In this document: in pieces, positions 7,168-14,591 of the stretch
Layout: each line of letters opens with the position of its first letter
Numbering within the stretch: position 1 is the stretch's first letter
From: Candidatus Falkowiibacteriota bacterium
GTDB taxonomy: Archaea > Iainarchaeota > Iainarchaeia > Iainarchaeales > GCA-2688035
Length of the DNA stretch: 25,042 bases
Direction: 5' to 3'
Assembly (NCBI GenBank): GCA_017610485.1
Contig: JAFCBY010000009.1
Span: 1 to 25,042 of the forward strand
The notes under the pieces: generated by a model
Told to the model about the DNA's origin: nothing
The model's input: the letters and a program-made list of their open reading frames with translations, nothing else
Databases searched by the model: none
Program-made: the position numbers and the translations under genes

Positions 7168-8538
7168 ATGGATTCAAAAGCGCAAGCCAGTTTGGAGTAT
7201 TTGATGACATACGGCTGGGCGCTGGTGCTGATTGTAACTGTTGTGGCTGTGCTTATCTTTATTGTAAGCAGCCCTTCGAGTGTTGCTTTTTCCAGCAGTG
7301 ATCCTACCAAGATTTTGATGAAGGGCGGTTCTGTCTTGGGCTCTGATGCCGAGATTAAGATGCAGAATATTACTGGTGGTTCGATTGATGTTACTTCTGT
7401 TTCTATGACCAGCAATTATTCCGGTGCTGGCTGTTCGCTTAATGGCGTTGTTCTTTCTAGCCCAAACCCTTATCCCATTGTTGTTTCTGCCGGCAACGAG
7501 CTGTACGTTGAATGTAGCAGTGTGTCAGGCAACGGCTCCGGAACAATAACCATAGATTACACAGACCACTCAGGCCTGCAAAGAAGTGCAGGCATCACGG
7601 TTTCTGTTTCCGGAACCCCTGTTGAAACAGGGCCGGCGTGCCTGAGCGGCGGAACAGGAACTGTGGATGACCCAATCATGGTTACAAACCTTGCTGAACT
7701 TGACAATGTTCGGAATGCGCCTGCCGCCTACTATGAGATGTGCCAGAACATAGACGCATCAGCCACCACTGGATGGAATGAAGATCTTCCAGGAAATCCA
7801 GGCGTTTATTTGGGTTTTGACCCTGTTGGAGACGATATAGTAAATTTTACAGGAAATTTTGACGGAAAAGGATTCACAATAATCGCATTGTATATAAACA
7901 GGCCAAGCGAAGATTATGCCGGCCTGTTCGGGTTTGTTGATTCCGGAGGCGAAATCAGAAACGTGGGCCTGGAAAATATCAACGTAACAGGCGATCGCCA
8001 AGTTGGGGGGTTAGCTGGCAAAAATTTAGGAGTAATTGACCGTTGTTATACTACGGGCACTGTTAGCGGAGGTCAATATGAAGCAGGCGGGCTGATTGGC
8101 ATTGATCTTGGAACTATTACGAATTGTTATTCAGAAGCCAATGTTGAAGGGGGTGCCTCGGTCGGAGGTCTGATTGGCTATGATTGGGGAAATGTCTCCA
8201 ATTCATATGCACGACAAGGCAGTGTAAATGGTATTGAAAATGTTGGAGGGTTGGTTGGCCATAAATATGGCGCTATTACGAATTCTTATGCCGCAGGAAG
8301 TGTTACCGGCACTGGACTTTATGTTGGAGGATTGCTGGGGCATATAAGCACTGGGCCAGCTATAACCAGCTATTACCCTGGTGACGACATTCTTTGTACA
8401 GGGTGCACCAACACTAGCGGAGAAACAACACAAGCTAACCTGCAAAGCCAGGCTTGGCTAACAACCACCCCAAATGACTGGGACTTCTCAACCATCTGGA
8501 ACATCAACGAGGGGACAAGCTATCCTTTCCTAAGGTAG
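7168..8538 (+). CDS. Pilin-like surface protein with GLUG repeats (adhesin-like)
   Basis: A 456-residue exported protein. The N-terminus (MDSKAQASLEYLMTYGWAL) is an archaeal class III signal peptide: a short charged stretch, a processing site probably between Ala5 and Gln6, and a hydrophobic helix to about residue 33. Residues 35-150 form a beta-rich module shared with the protein at 10587. After a Gly/Thr linker, residues 160-456 are a GLUG-type beta-helix region. VGGLIG/VGGLVG units recur with NSYA/NCYS and V.G, and it ends with WDFSTIWNINEGTSYPFLR, the usual closing strand of GLUG proteins. ATG 7168 is chosen because it yields the signal peptide; the frame is open upstream into hydA. A role in attachment is inferred. 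The 3' end overlaps the convergent peptidase gene by 19 bp. Confidence 0.85.
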   Translation: MDSKAQASLEYLMTYGWALVLIVTVVAVLIFIVSSPSSVAFSSSDPTKILMKGGSVLGSDAEIKMQNITGGSIDVTSVSMTSNYSGAGCSLNGVVLSSPNPYPIVVSAGNELYVECSSVSGNGSGTITIDYTDHSGLQRSAGITVSVSGTPVETGPACLSGGTGTVDDPIMVTNLAELDNVRNAPAAYYEMCQNIDASATTGWNEDLPGNPGVYLGFDPVGDDIVNFTGNFDGKGFTIIALYINRPSEDYAGLFGFVDSGGEIRNVGLENINVTGDRQVGGLAGKNLGVIDRCYTTGTVSGGQYEAGGLIGIDLGTITNCYSEANVEGGASVGGLIGYDWGNVSNSYARQGSVNGIENVGGLVGHKYGAITNSYAAGSVTGTGLYVGGLLGHISTGPAITSYYPGDDILCTGCTNTSGETTQANLQSQAWLTTTPNDWDFSTIWNINEGTSYPFLR

Positions 8539-8909
8539 TTCAATTCCAGAAGCTCTTTCACTTCCACAACAGCCTTCCCAAATTCGTAGCCAACAGGAAT
8601 CGCAATTATTTTCACGCTTCCAACCCTTCCAACCTTTTTCAGCATCTTTAGCTCCAAAGCAAGGTCAAAGTCATGGCCTGAAACAGGCTGCTTTGCCTCC
8701 AAATCATCCAGGTCCTCAACAAGCCCGACCTTTTCAATGCCAAGGGCAACATCCATTATGTATAAGTCTTCAGGTTTTTCTATCTCGTCCAGGCCCTGAA
8801 CTGCCTCAAATTTAATTCCCTTAACCCTTCCCTTCAGCGCTTCGGCCACGGCCAAAGCAAGGCTGTCCTCTTTAACCAAAGGGTTTCCAAAAACAAAGAT
8901 TTTTTTCAT
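8520..8909 (-). CDS. hycI: Hydrogenase maturation endopeptidase (HycI/HyaD family)
   Basis: A nickel-dependent endopeptidase that removes the C-terminal tail of a [NiFe] large subunit once the metal centre is built; HydA (5802-7091) is the obvious substrate. It has 129 residues with the family N-terminus FVFGNPLVKEDS (metal-binding Glu14), Asp53 in IMDVAL and His79 in SGHDFDLAL, the three residues that coordinate nickel in HybD/HycI. ATG 8909 is preferred; an in-frame GTG (8915) adds two residues. The gene points toward the hydrogenase operon and overlaps the end of the pilin-like gene by 19 bp. It shares a 45-bp divergent promoter region with the EamA gene. Confidence 0.9.
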   Translation of the reverse strand: MKKIFVFGNPLVKEDSLALAVAEALKGRVKGIKFEAVQGLDEIEKPEDLYIMDVALGIEKVGLVEDLDDLEAKQPVSGHDFDLALELKMLKKVGRVGSVKIIAIPVGYEFGKAVVEVKELLELNYLRKG

Positions 8910-8954
8910 AGCCACAAATAGTTTTTTAACCTTTTAATCCTTTAATCCTTTCCT
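8910..8954. promoter_or_regulatory. Divergent promoters of the peptidase gene and the EamA gene
   Basis: GTTTTTTAAC (8921-8930) is centred about 29 nt before ATG 8955, which fits a leaderless EamA transcript. On the opposite strand, TTAAAAGG/TTAAAAAAC stretches precede ATG 8909. A short tandem TTTAATCC repeat (8934-8948) lies between. The two promoters must overlap. Confidence 0.45.
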
Positions 8955-9869
8955 ATGTCCGAGAAAAGGGGTATTTTCCTAATCCTTTTGACAGCAATAG
9001 TCAGCGGGGTAAGCATTTTTGCCAACAGCTTTGCGGTGGCAGGCCTCAACCCATTTGTCTTCACATTCCTAAAAAACGCCGCGGTCGCAGCATTCCTTTT
9101 CTCAATAATAATCCTCATCAAAGACTTTTCAAAACTAAAAAGGCTCTCAAGAAAGCAACTGGCCCAGCTTGCCTCAATTGGCTTGCTTGGCGGCAGTATT
9201 CCCTTCCTTCTCTTCTTCTATGCCCTGCAGTCAACAACGGCAATAAACGCGGGCTTCCTGCACAAAACCCTTTTCCTCTGGGCAGCCCTCTTTGCAGTTT
9301 TCTTCCTCAAAGAGAAAATAAGCAAGCGCTTCATCCTGGCCGCAGGCCTTCTCCTGGCAGCCAACTTCCTTTTGTTCAACATCTCCTCATTTGGCTTTCC
9401 TGAAATGCTCATCCTTCTCGCAACAGTCCTTTGGGCCGGGGAAAACGCCTTGTCCAAGCACGCCCTAAAAAGCCTGTCGGGAACAACGGTTGCCTTTGGG
9501 AGAATGTTCTTCGGCAGCGTCTTCATCCTGGCATTCCTTCTTGCTTCAAACCAGGCCCAGGGCCTCTTCGCAATTTCTGCCCCCCAGCTATACTGGGTCA
9601 TTCTCACATCATTCTTCCTCCTTGCCTTTGTCTTCACCTACTACAACGGCCTCAAGCATCTTCCCCTCCACAAGGCGGCCTCAATTCTCCTTCTGGCACA
9701 GCCAATTACAGCCTTTCTCTCACTTGCCTTTCTCGGCAAGCCGGTTTCCCTCCAACAGGGCTTTGCATTTCTCCTGATAATTTCTGCCATCTTCCTTCTC
9801 TTTGGCCTTGGCCTGTTCCTGCACAAGGCAAAATCCAAGAATTTCTCTTATGCCCCAAAAAGAGCTTGA
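8955..9869 (+). CDS. EamA/DMT-family transporter
   Basis: A 304-residue integral membrane protein of the drug/metabolite transporter superfamily. It has about ten hydrophobic helices in two EamA repeats. The first repeat begins with GIFLILLTAIVSGVSIFANSF and ends near residue 135 after FFLKEKISKRFILAAGLLLA. The second begins near MLILLATVLWAGENALSKHAL and ends with the helix LLIISAIFLLFGLGLFL. The paired FLKEKIS/FLGKPVS loops are typical. Family members export metabolites or amino acids; the substrate cannot be told here. The last 20 bp overlap the following gene, so the two are probably co-transcribed. Confidence 0.9.
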   Translation: MSEKRGIFLILLTAIVSGVSIFANSFAVAGLNPFVFTFLKNAAVAAFLFSIIILIKDFSKLKRLSRKQLAQLASIGLLGGSIPFLLFFYALQSTTAINAGFLHKTLFLWAALFAVFFLKEKISKRFILAAGLLLAANFLLFNISSFGFPEMLILLATVLWAGENALSKHALKSLSGTTVAFGRMFFGSVFILAFLLASNQAQGLFAISAPQLYWVILTSFFLLAFVFTYYNGLKHLPLHKAASILLLAQPITAFLSLAFLGKPVSLQQGFAFLLIISAIFLLFGLGLFLHKAKSKNFSYAPKRA

Positions 9870-10587
9870 AGCAATAAAAAAAGCCTGCCTTTACTCAATT
9901 CCCCCAAACAGGCTTGGCTACTGCGGCCCGAGCGAAAGCTGGAAAACACTCCAGGAATTTGTTTCAAGCCCGTCAGGGCAAAAAATCCCCCAAACAAAAG
10001 CAATTCTCCAAAAATTCAACGCATTATACCCCTATCTTGAGCTAATCGCAGAAGCCAATTCCCTTCAGCCATTTGACCTGGAAGTCGTGGAAGCCTACTG
10101 GCTTGGAAACCCTCTCCTAAAAAACGTGCCCCGTAGCGCCATACAAAAGACAATTCTCTCATTTCAAAAGCTAGGCCTTCCCCGCAGCATCGCAGAACAA
10201 AAAGCATCCCAGCTCCCGGAGGGCATGCTTCCACACCATTCCATGCACGTCCTCTACATCAACTTCATATCTCAAAAGGTCTCTGCCCTTGTCCAAAACC
10301 TTTCCAACTGCCTCATCCAGTGGGGGGAAGTGCGAGAAACCCTCTCCCAAGGAATTTCAATCAAAGGCATTGAACTAATTTCAGAGTCAGGCGAGCTCAA
10401 GCTGCGCGAAAAAACCAAAACCGTTGAAAACCCCTTTTCCATTCCACTCCAGCAAGGCGATCAAATAACAGTTCACTGGGGAAACGCAGTTGAAAAGATT
10501 TCACCCAAAACCTTTAAAAACCTGAAAACCATTACTTTTAAAAACATAGAATTGCTAAACTTATATCCTTTATACGTGGATGTTTAA
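9850..10587 (+). CDS. DUF6390-like protein, possible hydrogenase accessory factor
   Basis: A soluble protein of 245 residues. From memory, it resembles a family (DUF6390) best known from actinobacteria, where members occur near [NiFe] hydrogenase genes. Matching elements are the N-terminal IPPNRLGYCGPSE (residues 18-30), YPYLELIAEAN, VVEAYWLGNPLL, a central HHSMHVLYINF, and a C-terminal beta-rich segment with IQWGEV and GDQITVHWGNAVEKIS. No catalytic motif or membrane helix is seen. The start at ATG 9850 lies within the last 20 bp of the EamA gene and gives the family N-terminus. The stop shares one base with the start of the next pilin-like gene (TAATG). Family assignment is by recall and not searched; a role in hydrogenase assembly is inference. 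Confidence 0.6.
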   Translation: MPQKELEAIKKACLYSIPPNRLGYCGPSESWKTLQEFVSSPSGQKIPQTKAILQKFNALYPYLELIAEANSLQPFDLEVVEAYWLGNPLLKNVPRSAIQKTILSFQKLGLPRSIAEQKASQLPEGMLPHHSMHVLYINFISQKVSALVQNLSNCLIQWGEVRETLSQGISIKGIELISESGELKLREKTKTVENPFSIPLQQGDQITVHWGNAVEKISPKTFKNLKTITFKNIELLNLYPLYVDV

Positions 10588-12623
10588 TGAATTCAAAAGC
10601 ACAGGCCAGTTTGGAGTATTTGATGACCTATGGCTGGGCTCTTATTCTGATAGCTACTATAATTAGCGTGCTTATTTTTTTGGTGGGTCCTTTTTCAAAC
10701 GTTGTCTTTTCAAGCGACAGCCCAAACAAAATAATGTTGAGGTCCGGCGCCATGGAGGGCACTACAGCCGTTGCCATAGTGCAGAACATAACCGGAGGTA
10801 GCATCACAGTAACCAGTGTTACGCCCTCCAGCAACTACTCCGGCTGCTGCCTTGATGGCACTCCATTCTCATCAAACGTTGCTGTTTCAGCCGGCAGCAG
10901 CATGACTTTTGAGTGCGATTTGGCACAGGGCCAGAGTGACCCAACAGGTGCAATTACCGTCAACTATACTGATTTTGCCAATCTTCCCAGAACAGTTGTC
11001 ATTTCGCTGAACGGTGGCACCGCTCCGTCTTCAGGCTCTTCACAGCCGCCGGCTCCACCGCCTTCGGGTGATTTTATAACTGTGTGGAATACAGCCCTGC
11101 TTTCAGTCGGCTCAAGCAACAGTGACCAGGTCAGCCTTCCTCTTGAGGCATCAGGAACCTATGATTTTGAGGTTGACTGGGGTGATGGCACCAACGATTC
11201 GATTACTACCGGCAATCAGGCTGAAGCAACCCACACTTATGCGGCTGAAGGGACCTACACTGTTTCCATTACCGGGACAATTCAAGGATGGCAGTTCAAC
11301 AACGCGGGGGACAGGCTGAAGCTTATCAAGGTAAGTAGTTGGGGGCCTTTGAGGCTTGGCAATTCCAACAGCTATTTTTATGGAGCCTCAAACATGATTA
11401 TTACAGCTACAGACATTCTTGATTTAACCGGAACTACGGACTTGTACAAGACTTTTTCATATTGCAGTTCACTCACTACTGTTCCAAGCATGAATGATTG
11501 GGATGTGTCAAATGTGACAACCATGCAGAGCATGTTTTCTGGTGCTTCTGTGTTTAACCAGCCTATCGGAAACTGGAACACGTCAAACGTAACAAGCATG
11601 CGTTCGATGTTTTATAAGGCTTCTGTGTTTAACCAACCTATAGGAGACTGGGACGTGTCAAACGTAACAAGCATGCGTTCGGTGTTTTATGATGCTTCTG
11701 TGTTTAACCAGCCTATTGAAAACTGGAACACATCAAACGTAACAAATATGTATATTATGTTTGCCTACGCAAATGCTTTCAACCGGCCTATAGGAGACTG
11801 GGATGTATCAAACGTGACAACCATGAACAGCATGTTTCTCTACGCTTCTGCTTTCAACCAGCCTATAGGAGACTGGGATGTATCAAACGTGACAGACATG
11901 TACAGCATGTTTGATAATGCTTCTGTGTTTAACCAGCCTATAGGAAACTGGAACACGTCAAACGCGACAAACATGTATAGCATGTTTTCTAGTGCTTCTT
12001 CGTTTAACAAGCCTATAGGAGACTGGGATGTGTCAAACGTGACAGACATGGAGGGTATGTTTTCCTACGCTTCTGCGTTCAACCAGCTTATAGGAGACTG
12101 GGATGTGTCAAACGTGACAGACATGAGCATGATGTTTAATAGAGCTTCTTCGTTCAACCAGCCTATTGGAGACTGGGATGTGTCAAACGTGATAGATATG
12201 TTCGGCATGTTTTCCTACGCTTCTGCGTTCAACCAGCCTATTGGAAACTGGAACACATCAAGCGCGATTAGCATGCCTCAGATGTTTTATAACGCTTCTT
12301 CGTTCAACCAGCCTATCGGAAGCTGGAACACGTCAAACGTGACAAACATGGGCGCTATGTTTGGTTATGCTTCTGCTTTTGACCAGGATATTGGAACATG
12401 GGATGTTTCAAGCGTGACAAGCATGAACATCATGTTTTATGGCGTAGGACTGTCTACTGCGAATTATGACAGCTTGCTGGTTGGCTGGTCTGCCCTGCCA
12501 CTGCAAAACAATATCGCATTCGATGCAGGGTCTTCTAATTACAGTCCGGGTGAACCTGCCGCTGCAAGGCAGAGTATAATAGACAATTTTGGCTGGACGA
12601 TATCAGATGGTGGAAGCGCCTAG
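10587..12623 (+). CDS. Pilin-like surface protein with PKD-like domain and BspA/DUF285 repeats
   Basis: A 678-residue exported protein. It starts with MNSKAQASLEYLMTYGWAL, a class III signal peptide almost identical to that of the protein at 7168. Residues 35-155 repeat the same beta-rich module (ITGGSI.VTSV, SNYSG, a Cys pair, VNYTD). A Pro/Ser linker leads to a PKD-like domain (about 165-250: FEVDWGDGT, THTYAAEGTYTVSITG). Residues 302-621 are a DUF285/BspA-type array: one lead-in unit and twelve exact 25-residue units of the form FNQPIGxWDVSNVTxMxxMF. Almost every unit carries an N-V-T and some an N-T-S sequon, so dense N-glycosylation is possible. A role in binding surfaces or other cells is inferred. 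Translation is coupled to the upstream gene (TAATG). Confidence 0.88.
   Translation: MNSKAQASLEYLMTYGWALILIATIISVLIFLVGPFSNVVFSSDSPNKIMLRSGAMEGTTAVAIVQNITGGSITVTSVTPSSNYSGCCLDGTPFSSNVAVSAGSSMTFECDLAQGQSDPTGAITVNYTDFANLPRTVVISLNGGTAPSSGSSQPPAPPPSGDFITVWNTALLSVGSSNSDQVSLPLEASGTYDFEVDWGDGTNDSITTGNQAEATHTYAAEGTYTVSITGTIQGWQFNNAGDRLKLIKVSSWGPLRLGNSNSYFYGASNMIITATDILDLTGTTDLYKTFSYCSSLTTVPSMNDWDVSNVTTMQSMFSGASVFNQPIGNWNTSNVTSMRSMFYKASVFNQPIGDWDVSNVTSMRSVFYDASVFNQPIENWNTSNVTNMYIMFAYANAFNRPIGDWDVSNVTTMNSMFLYASAFNQPIGDWDVSNVTDMYSMFDNASVFNQPIGNWNTSNATNMYSMFSSASSFNKPIGDWDVSNVTDMEGMFSYASAFNQLIGDWDVSNVTDMSMMFNRASSFNQPIGDWDVSNVIDMFGMFSYASAFNQPIGNWNTSSAISMPQMFYNASSFNQPIGSWNTSNVTNMGAMFGYASAFDQDIGTWDVSSVTSMNIMFYGVGLSTANYDSLLVGWSALPLQNNIAFDAGSSNYSPGEPAAARQSIIDNFGWTISDGGSA
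11550..12449 (+). repeat. Twelve tandem 75-bp in-frame repeats (BspA-like)
   Basis: Exactly twelve units of 75 bp encode residues 322-621 of the surface protein. Most units begin with a codon for V, A or S, then FNQPIG. Two versions are mixed: units 2, 4, 5, 7, 8, 9 and 12 carry WDVS, and units 1, 3, 6, 10 and 11 carry WNTS. Stretches such as GACTGGGATGTGTCAAACGT recur nearly unchanged, so units have probably been duplicated or homogenised recently. Confidence 0.93.
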
Positions 12624-12657
12624 GAACTGCAGGCGTCTAGTTGGCAGGCCTCTCTTT

Positions 12658-12750
12658 TTAACTCCAGATTTTTCGATTACTTCCATCTGGCCTACGAAGC
12701 ACTGGCCTGCTCCCAGTAATAACCTCTTTCAAATTCTTGGGTTTTTTCAT
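12658..12750 (-). CDS. Putative 30-residue basic micro-ORF downstream of hypC
   Basis: The reading frame begins MKKPKNLKEVITGSRPVL and ends with RKIWS. A fair ribosome binding site (GGAAGGAAC) precedes the ATG. It lies 23 nt after the previous small ORF and would be the last gene of the hypC operon. No family is recognised. At this length it could be chance, but the ribosome binding site and operon position favour a real gene. Confidence 0.35.
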   Translation of the reverse strand: MKKPKNLKEVITGSRPVLRRPDGSNRKIWS

Positions 12751-12773
12751 TGTTCCTTCCGTTGGTCTGCCTT

Positions 12774-12917
12774 TCAGGCTTTGGCGTCAAGGAGGTGGCC
12801 TAGCTTCCCTTTTTCAGCCTTGACTTTTCCAGTTCTCTCGTAAACCATTCCGCCCCTTTCAGTAGCCCTAGGTCTTCTCCTTCTAACCTTTACCTTTAGC
12901 ACATTGTGTTTCTTCAT
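12774..12917 (-). CDS. Putative 47-residue basic protein coupled to hypC
   Basis: The start ATG overlaps the hypC stop by 3-4 nt (ATGA), the same arrangement used by genuine genes of this genome such as hydB/hydG. The product begins MKKHNVLKVKVRRRRPRAT and ends with LGHLLDAKA. It is strongly basic, with an Arg run at residues 12-15, and has no Cys or membrane helix. No family is recognised. Nucleic-acid or protein binding would be a guess. Confidence 0.5.
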   Translation of the reverse strand: MKKHNVLKVKVRRRRPRATERGGMVYERTGKVKAEKGKLGHLLDAKA

Positions 12918-13114
12918 TTTTCAATCTCCTCCAAAGTCTTCAGGGCCTCTTCCGCTTCCAAAACCTCTACAATAAACCCCTGCTGCACCAGCACAAACTC
13001 GCCTGCTTTTGCATTCACCACGTTGTTGAACACAAGTCTTCTCTGCCCAAACTGCTCAATAACAGCTTTGCCTCCCTTTTCTTCAACAACCTTTGCCGGA
13101 ACCGCCAAACACAT
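12914..13114 (-). CDS. hypC: Hydrogenase maturation chaperone HypC
   Basis: HypC, with HypD, carries the Fe(CN)2CO unit and delivers it to the hydrogenase large subunit. The protein has 66 residues and starts MCLAVPAKVVE. Cys2 is the invariant iron-binding residue exposed after Met removal. The OB-like barrel strands follow (RRLVFNNVVNAKAGEFVLVQQGFIVEVL), with a short C-terminal helix. Slightly shorter than the usual 75-90 residues. The frame is open further upstream, but only ATG 13114 gives the MCLAVP start. That start is one base after the stop of the upstream gene, and its stop overlaps the next small ORF. The other hyp genes (A, B, D, E, F) are not in this window. Confidence 0.93.
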   Translation of the reverse strand: MCLAVPAKVVEEKGGKAVIEQFGQRRLVFNNVVNAKAGEFVLVQQGFIVEVLEAEEALKTLEEIEK

Positions 13115-13115
13115 T

Positions 13116-14150
13116 TCACTCACTCTGGTACTCCAAAAAGTTTCTCGAAGAGTCCCTGCTGTTCTTTCCCTTCTTCCATTTGCCTTTTGCTTCCATCTCC
13201 TTAATATGCTCTCCCAGAACCAAGCCAACCTGCGAAACTACTGGGCTTCCCCTAAACTTCTCAAACTTGAGCGGCCCAATAAAGGTGTGGCCATTGATGA
13301 AGGGGTCTGCCAAAAGCCAAAGCTTTCTGTTTTTTTCCGGGGTTCTTGCCAGAACAAGGGAATGCGGCGTGTCAAAAGCATTCCTTGTCCTGATTTGATA
13401 ATTTTCCCAGCCAGCCTGGGTCAAAGCAGCATTCATCACATCGCAGAGCATTGAGCAGCCCCAAACAGGTACCTTTTCGCCCTTTCCCCCAATGCCCCAA
13501 GTCGGCATTAATTTGTGAAAGCCAAGAATTCTTCCCATTGCCAGGGTTTCCTCCGCTGTTGGCAAATTATAGTAGGCCTCTGCAATGGCGAGAGGGCTCT
13601 CAACAATGGGAATATTTGCAACCGCCTGGGCAAGCCTTTGGAACCCAACAGCCTTTGGCTGCATTGAAAGATAGTGTCTTGCAAGTTCCCTAACATGCTT
13701 CCCTGCCTCCAACGGGTTTGGCTTTCTGCCCCTTTTCTCCAAGGCCTTGTGCCTGCTCATAACCCAGAGCAGCTGCTCCAAAACAGCCTTTTCTGAGAGC
13801 CTTCTAGCAATTGTCTTGCCCCTTTTCCCAGCCACAAGAAGGTAGGCTTTGCTTTCATTAATTCCTTGCTTTTCTGCAAGGATTTTCGCCTGATCATGTA
13901 TCCTCAAATCTAATTGAGTCCTTTTGTTAATCCAGTCGTGGACAAAACTCCTGAGTTCCCTGGCGAGGCTTTCAGGCATTTCCTTTGGGTAACCAGCCTC
14001 TCCCAAAAGCAATCTCAAATGCCCTGTCTTGCCCAAGTGCCACAAAGCAGTTTTTACGCCTTCCTGTCCCATTTCCCTCAGCACAATTCTTGAGGCAAAG
14101 GCCCTCTCTTGGATTGCTTTAACGCCAGTTTTCGCCGTTCTTTTTGCCAT
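13116..14150 (-). CDS. Unknown protein with a transglutaminase-like Cys-His-Asp region
   Basis: A cytoplasmic-looking 344-residue protein, basic at both ends, with no signal peptide. The N-terminal half is helical. The C-terminal half contains PVWGCSMLCDVMNAALTQAG (Cys232 or Cys236 at a helix start), then FDTPHSLVLAR (His263) and LWLLADPFING (Asp282). This order and spacing resembles the Cys-His-Asp triad of transglutaminase-like/papain-fold proteins. The assignment rests on this pattern alone. The stop is one base before the hypC start, so the gene heads an operon with hypC and may act in hydrogenase maturation or as a protease or protein cross-linker; this is inference. Confidence 0.6.
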   Translation of the reverse strand: MAKRTAKTGVKAIQERAFASRIVLREMGQEGVKTALWHLGKTGHLRLLLGEAGYPKEMPESLARELRSFVHDWINKRTQLDLRIHDQAKILAEKQGINESKAYLLVAGKRGKTIARRLSEKAVLEQLLWVMSRHKALEKRGRKPNPLEAGKHVRELARHYLSMQPKAVGFQRLAQAVANIPIVESPLAIAEAYYNLPTAEETLAMGRILGFHKLMPTWGIGGKGEKVPVWGCSMLCDVMNAALTQAGWENYQIRTRNAFDTPHSLVLARTPEKNRKLWLLADPFINGHTFIGPLKFEKFRGSPVVSQVGLVLGEHIKEMEAKGKWKKGKNSRDSSRNFLEYQSE

Positions 14151-14204
14151 TTCTTCCCAGAGAACAATGCTTTAAAACCCTTTTTAACCTATCTTCTTTT
14201 CCTT
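14151..14204. promoter_or_regulatory. Divergent promoters for the hypC operon and the ferredoxin operon
   Basis: GCTTTAAAACCC (14169-14180) is a TATA-like box about 31 nt before the ferredoxin ATG at 14205. On the minus strand, GGTTAAAAAGGGTTTTAAAG serves the gene starting at 14150. The two boxes lie in the same 20 bp. The same motif recurs before the genes at 20539 and 22211. Confidence 0.5.
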
Positions 14205-14381
14205 ATGGCCGCAGTCAATAACCCGAAAAAGTGCTGTTACTGTGCCGGCTGCCCGATTGTTTGCCCTAAGCAGGCAATCGAGATGGTTGAGAGCCGCATA
14301 GTCATAGACAAGGAGAAGTGCATCAGTTGCGGTAACTGTGTAAGGGTTTGCCCTGTTGGGGCAATGAGTTTGGAGAAGTGA
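14205..14381 (+). CDS. 2[4Fe-4S] ferredoxin
   Basis: A 58-residue electron carrier with two CxxCxxCxxxCP cluster motifs: CCYCAGCPIVCP (residues 10-21) and CISCGNCVRVCP (residues 40-51), separated by the usual IVIDKEK linker. It is a typical clostridial-type small ferredoxin. ATG 14205 is chosen over an earlier in-frame codon because it follows a TATA-like box by 31 nt and gives the family length. It is the first gene of a three-gene run with 6-nt gaps. The flavoprotein two genes downstream reduces isoprenoid double bonds, and ferredoxin is a known electron donor for such reductases in methanogens, so that pairing is plausible. Confidence 0.93.
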   Translation: MAAVNNPKKCCYCAGCPIVCPKQAIEMVESRIVIDKEKCISCGNCVRVCPVGAMSLEK

Positions 14382-14387
14382 TTGAAA

Positions 14388-14585
14388 ATGCCGGTTGTAA
14401 AAATTGATTTGCTTGAGGGAAAGACAAAGGAAGAGAAGGAAAAGCTTGCAATGTCCATAGTGAAGGCCTTTCAGGAGAACAGCATTCCAAAGGAACGGGT
14501 TACCGTAATTTTCCAGGACAACCCTGTTGAGAACTGGGTTGTTGGAGGGGAAATGCTTTCGGAGAAGATAAAGCAAGGAAAATGA
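14388..14585 (+). CDS. 4-oxalocrotonate tautomerase-like protein
   Basis: A 65-residue member of the tautomerase superfamily, which act as small oligomers with an N-terminal catalytic proline. The sequence starts MPVVKIDLLEGKTKEEKE: Pro2 becomes the N-terminus after Met removal. RVTVIFQDNPVENWVVGGE contains the second conserved strand. An upstream TTG (14382) would bury the proline and is rejected. It sits 6 nt after the ferredoxin and 6 nt before the flavoprotein gene. Its substrate is unknown; aromatic catabolism is unlikely, as no such genes are nearby. Confidence 0.85.
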   Translation: MPVVKIDLLEGKTKEEKEKLAMSIVKAFQENSIPKERVTVIFQDNPVENWVVGGEMLSEKIKQGK

Positions 14586-14591
14586 TTTTTT

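Noticed and set aside
8934..8948. Short tandem TTTAATCC repeat
   Set aside because: Two units in an AT-rich promoter; too short to suggest slippage control or a regulator site by itself.
9431..9877. Overlapping open frames inside the EamA gene
   Set aside because: Proline/serine-rich translations with no domain; they reflect the codon bias of the transporter gene.
11550..12449. Regular DNA repeats that might look like a CRISPR or minisatellite array
   Set aside because: Units are 75 bp, contiguous without spacers, and keep one reading frame throughout; they encode protein repeats.
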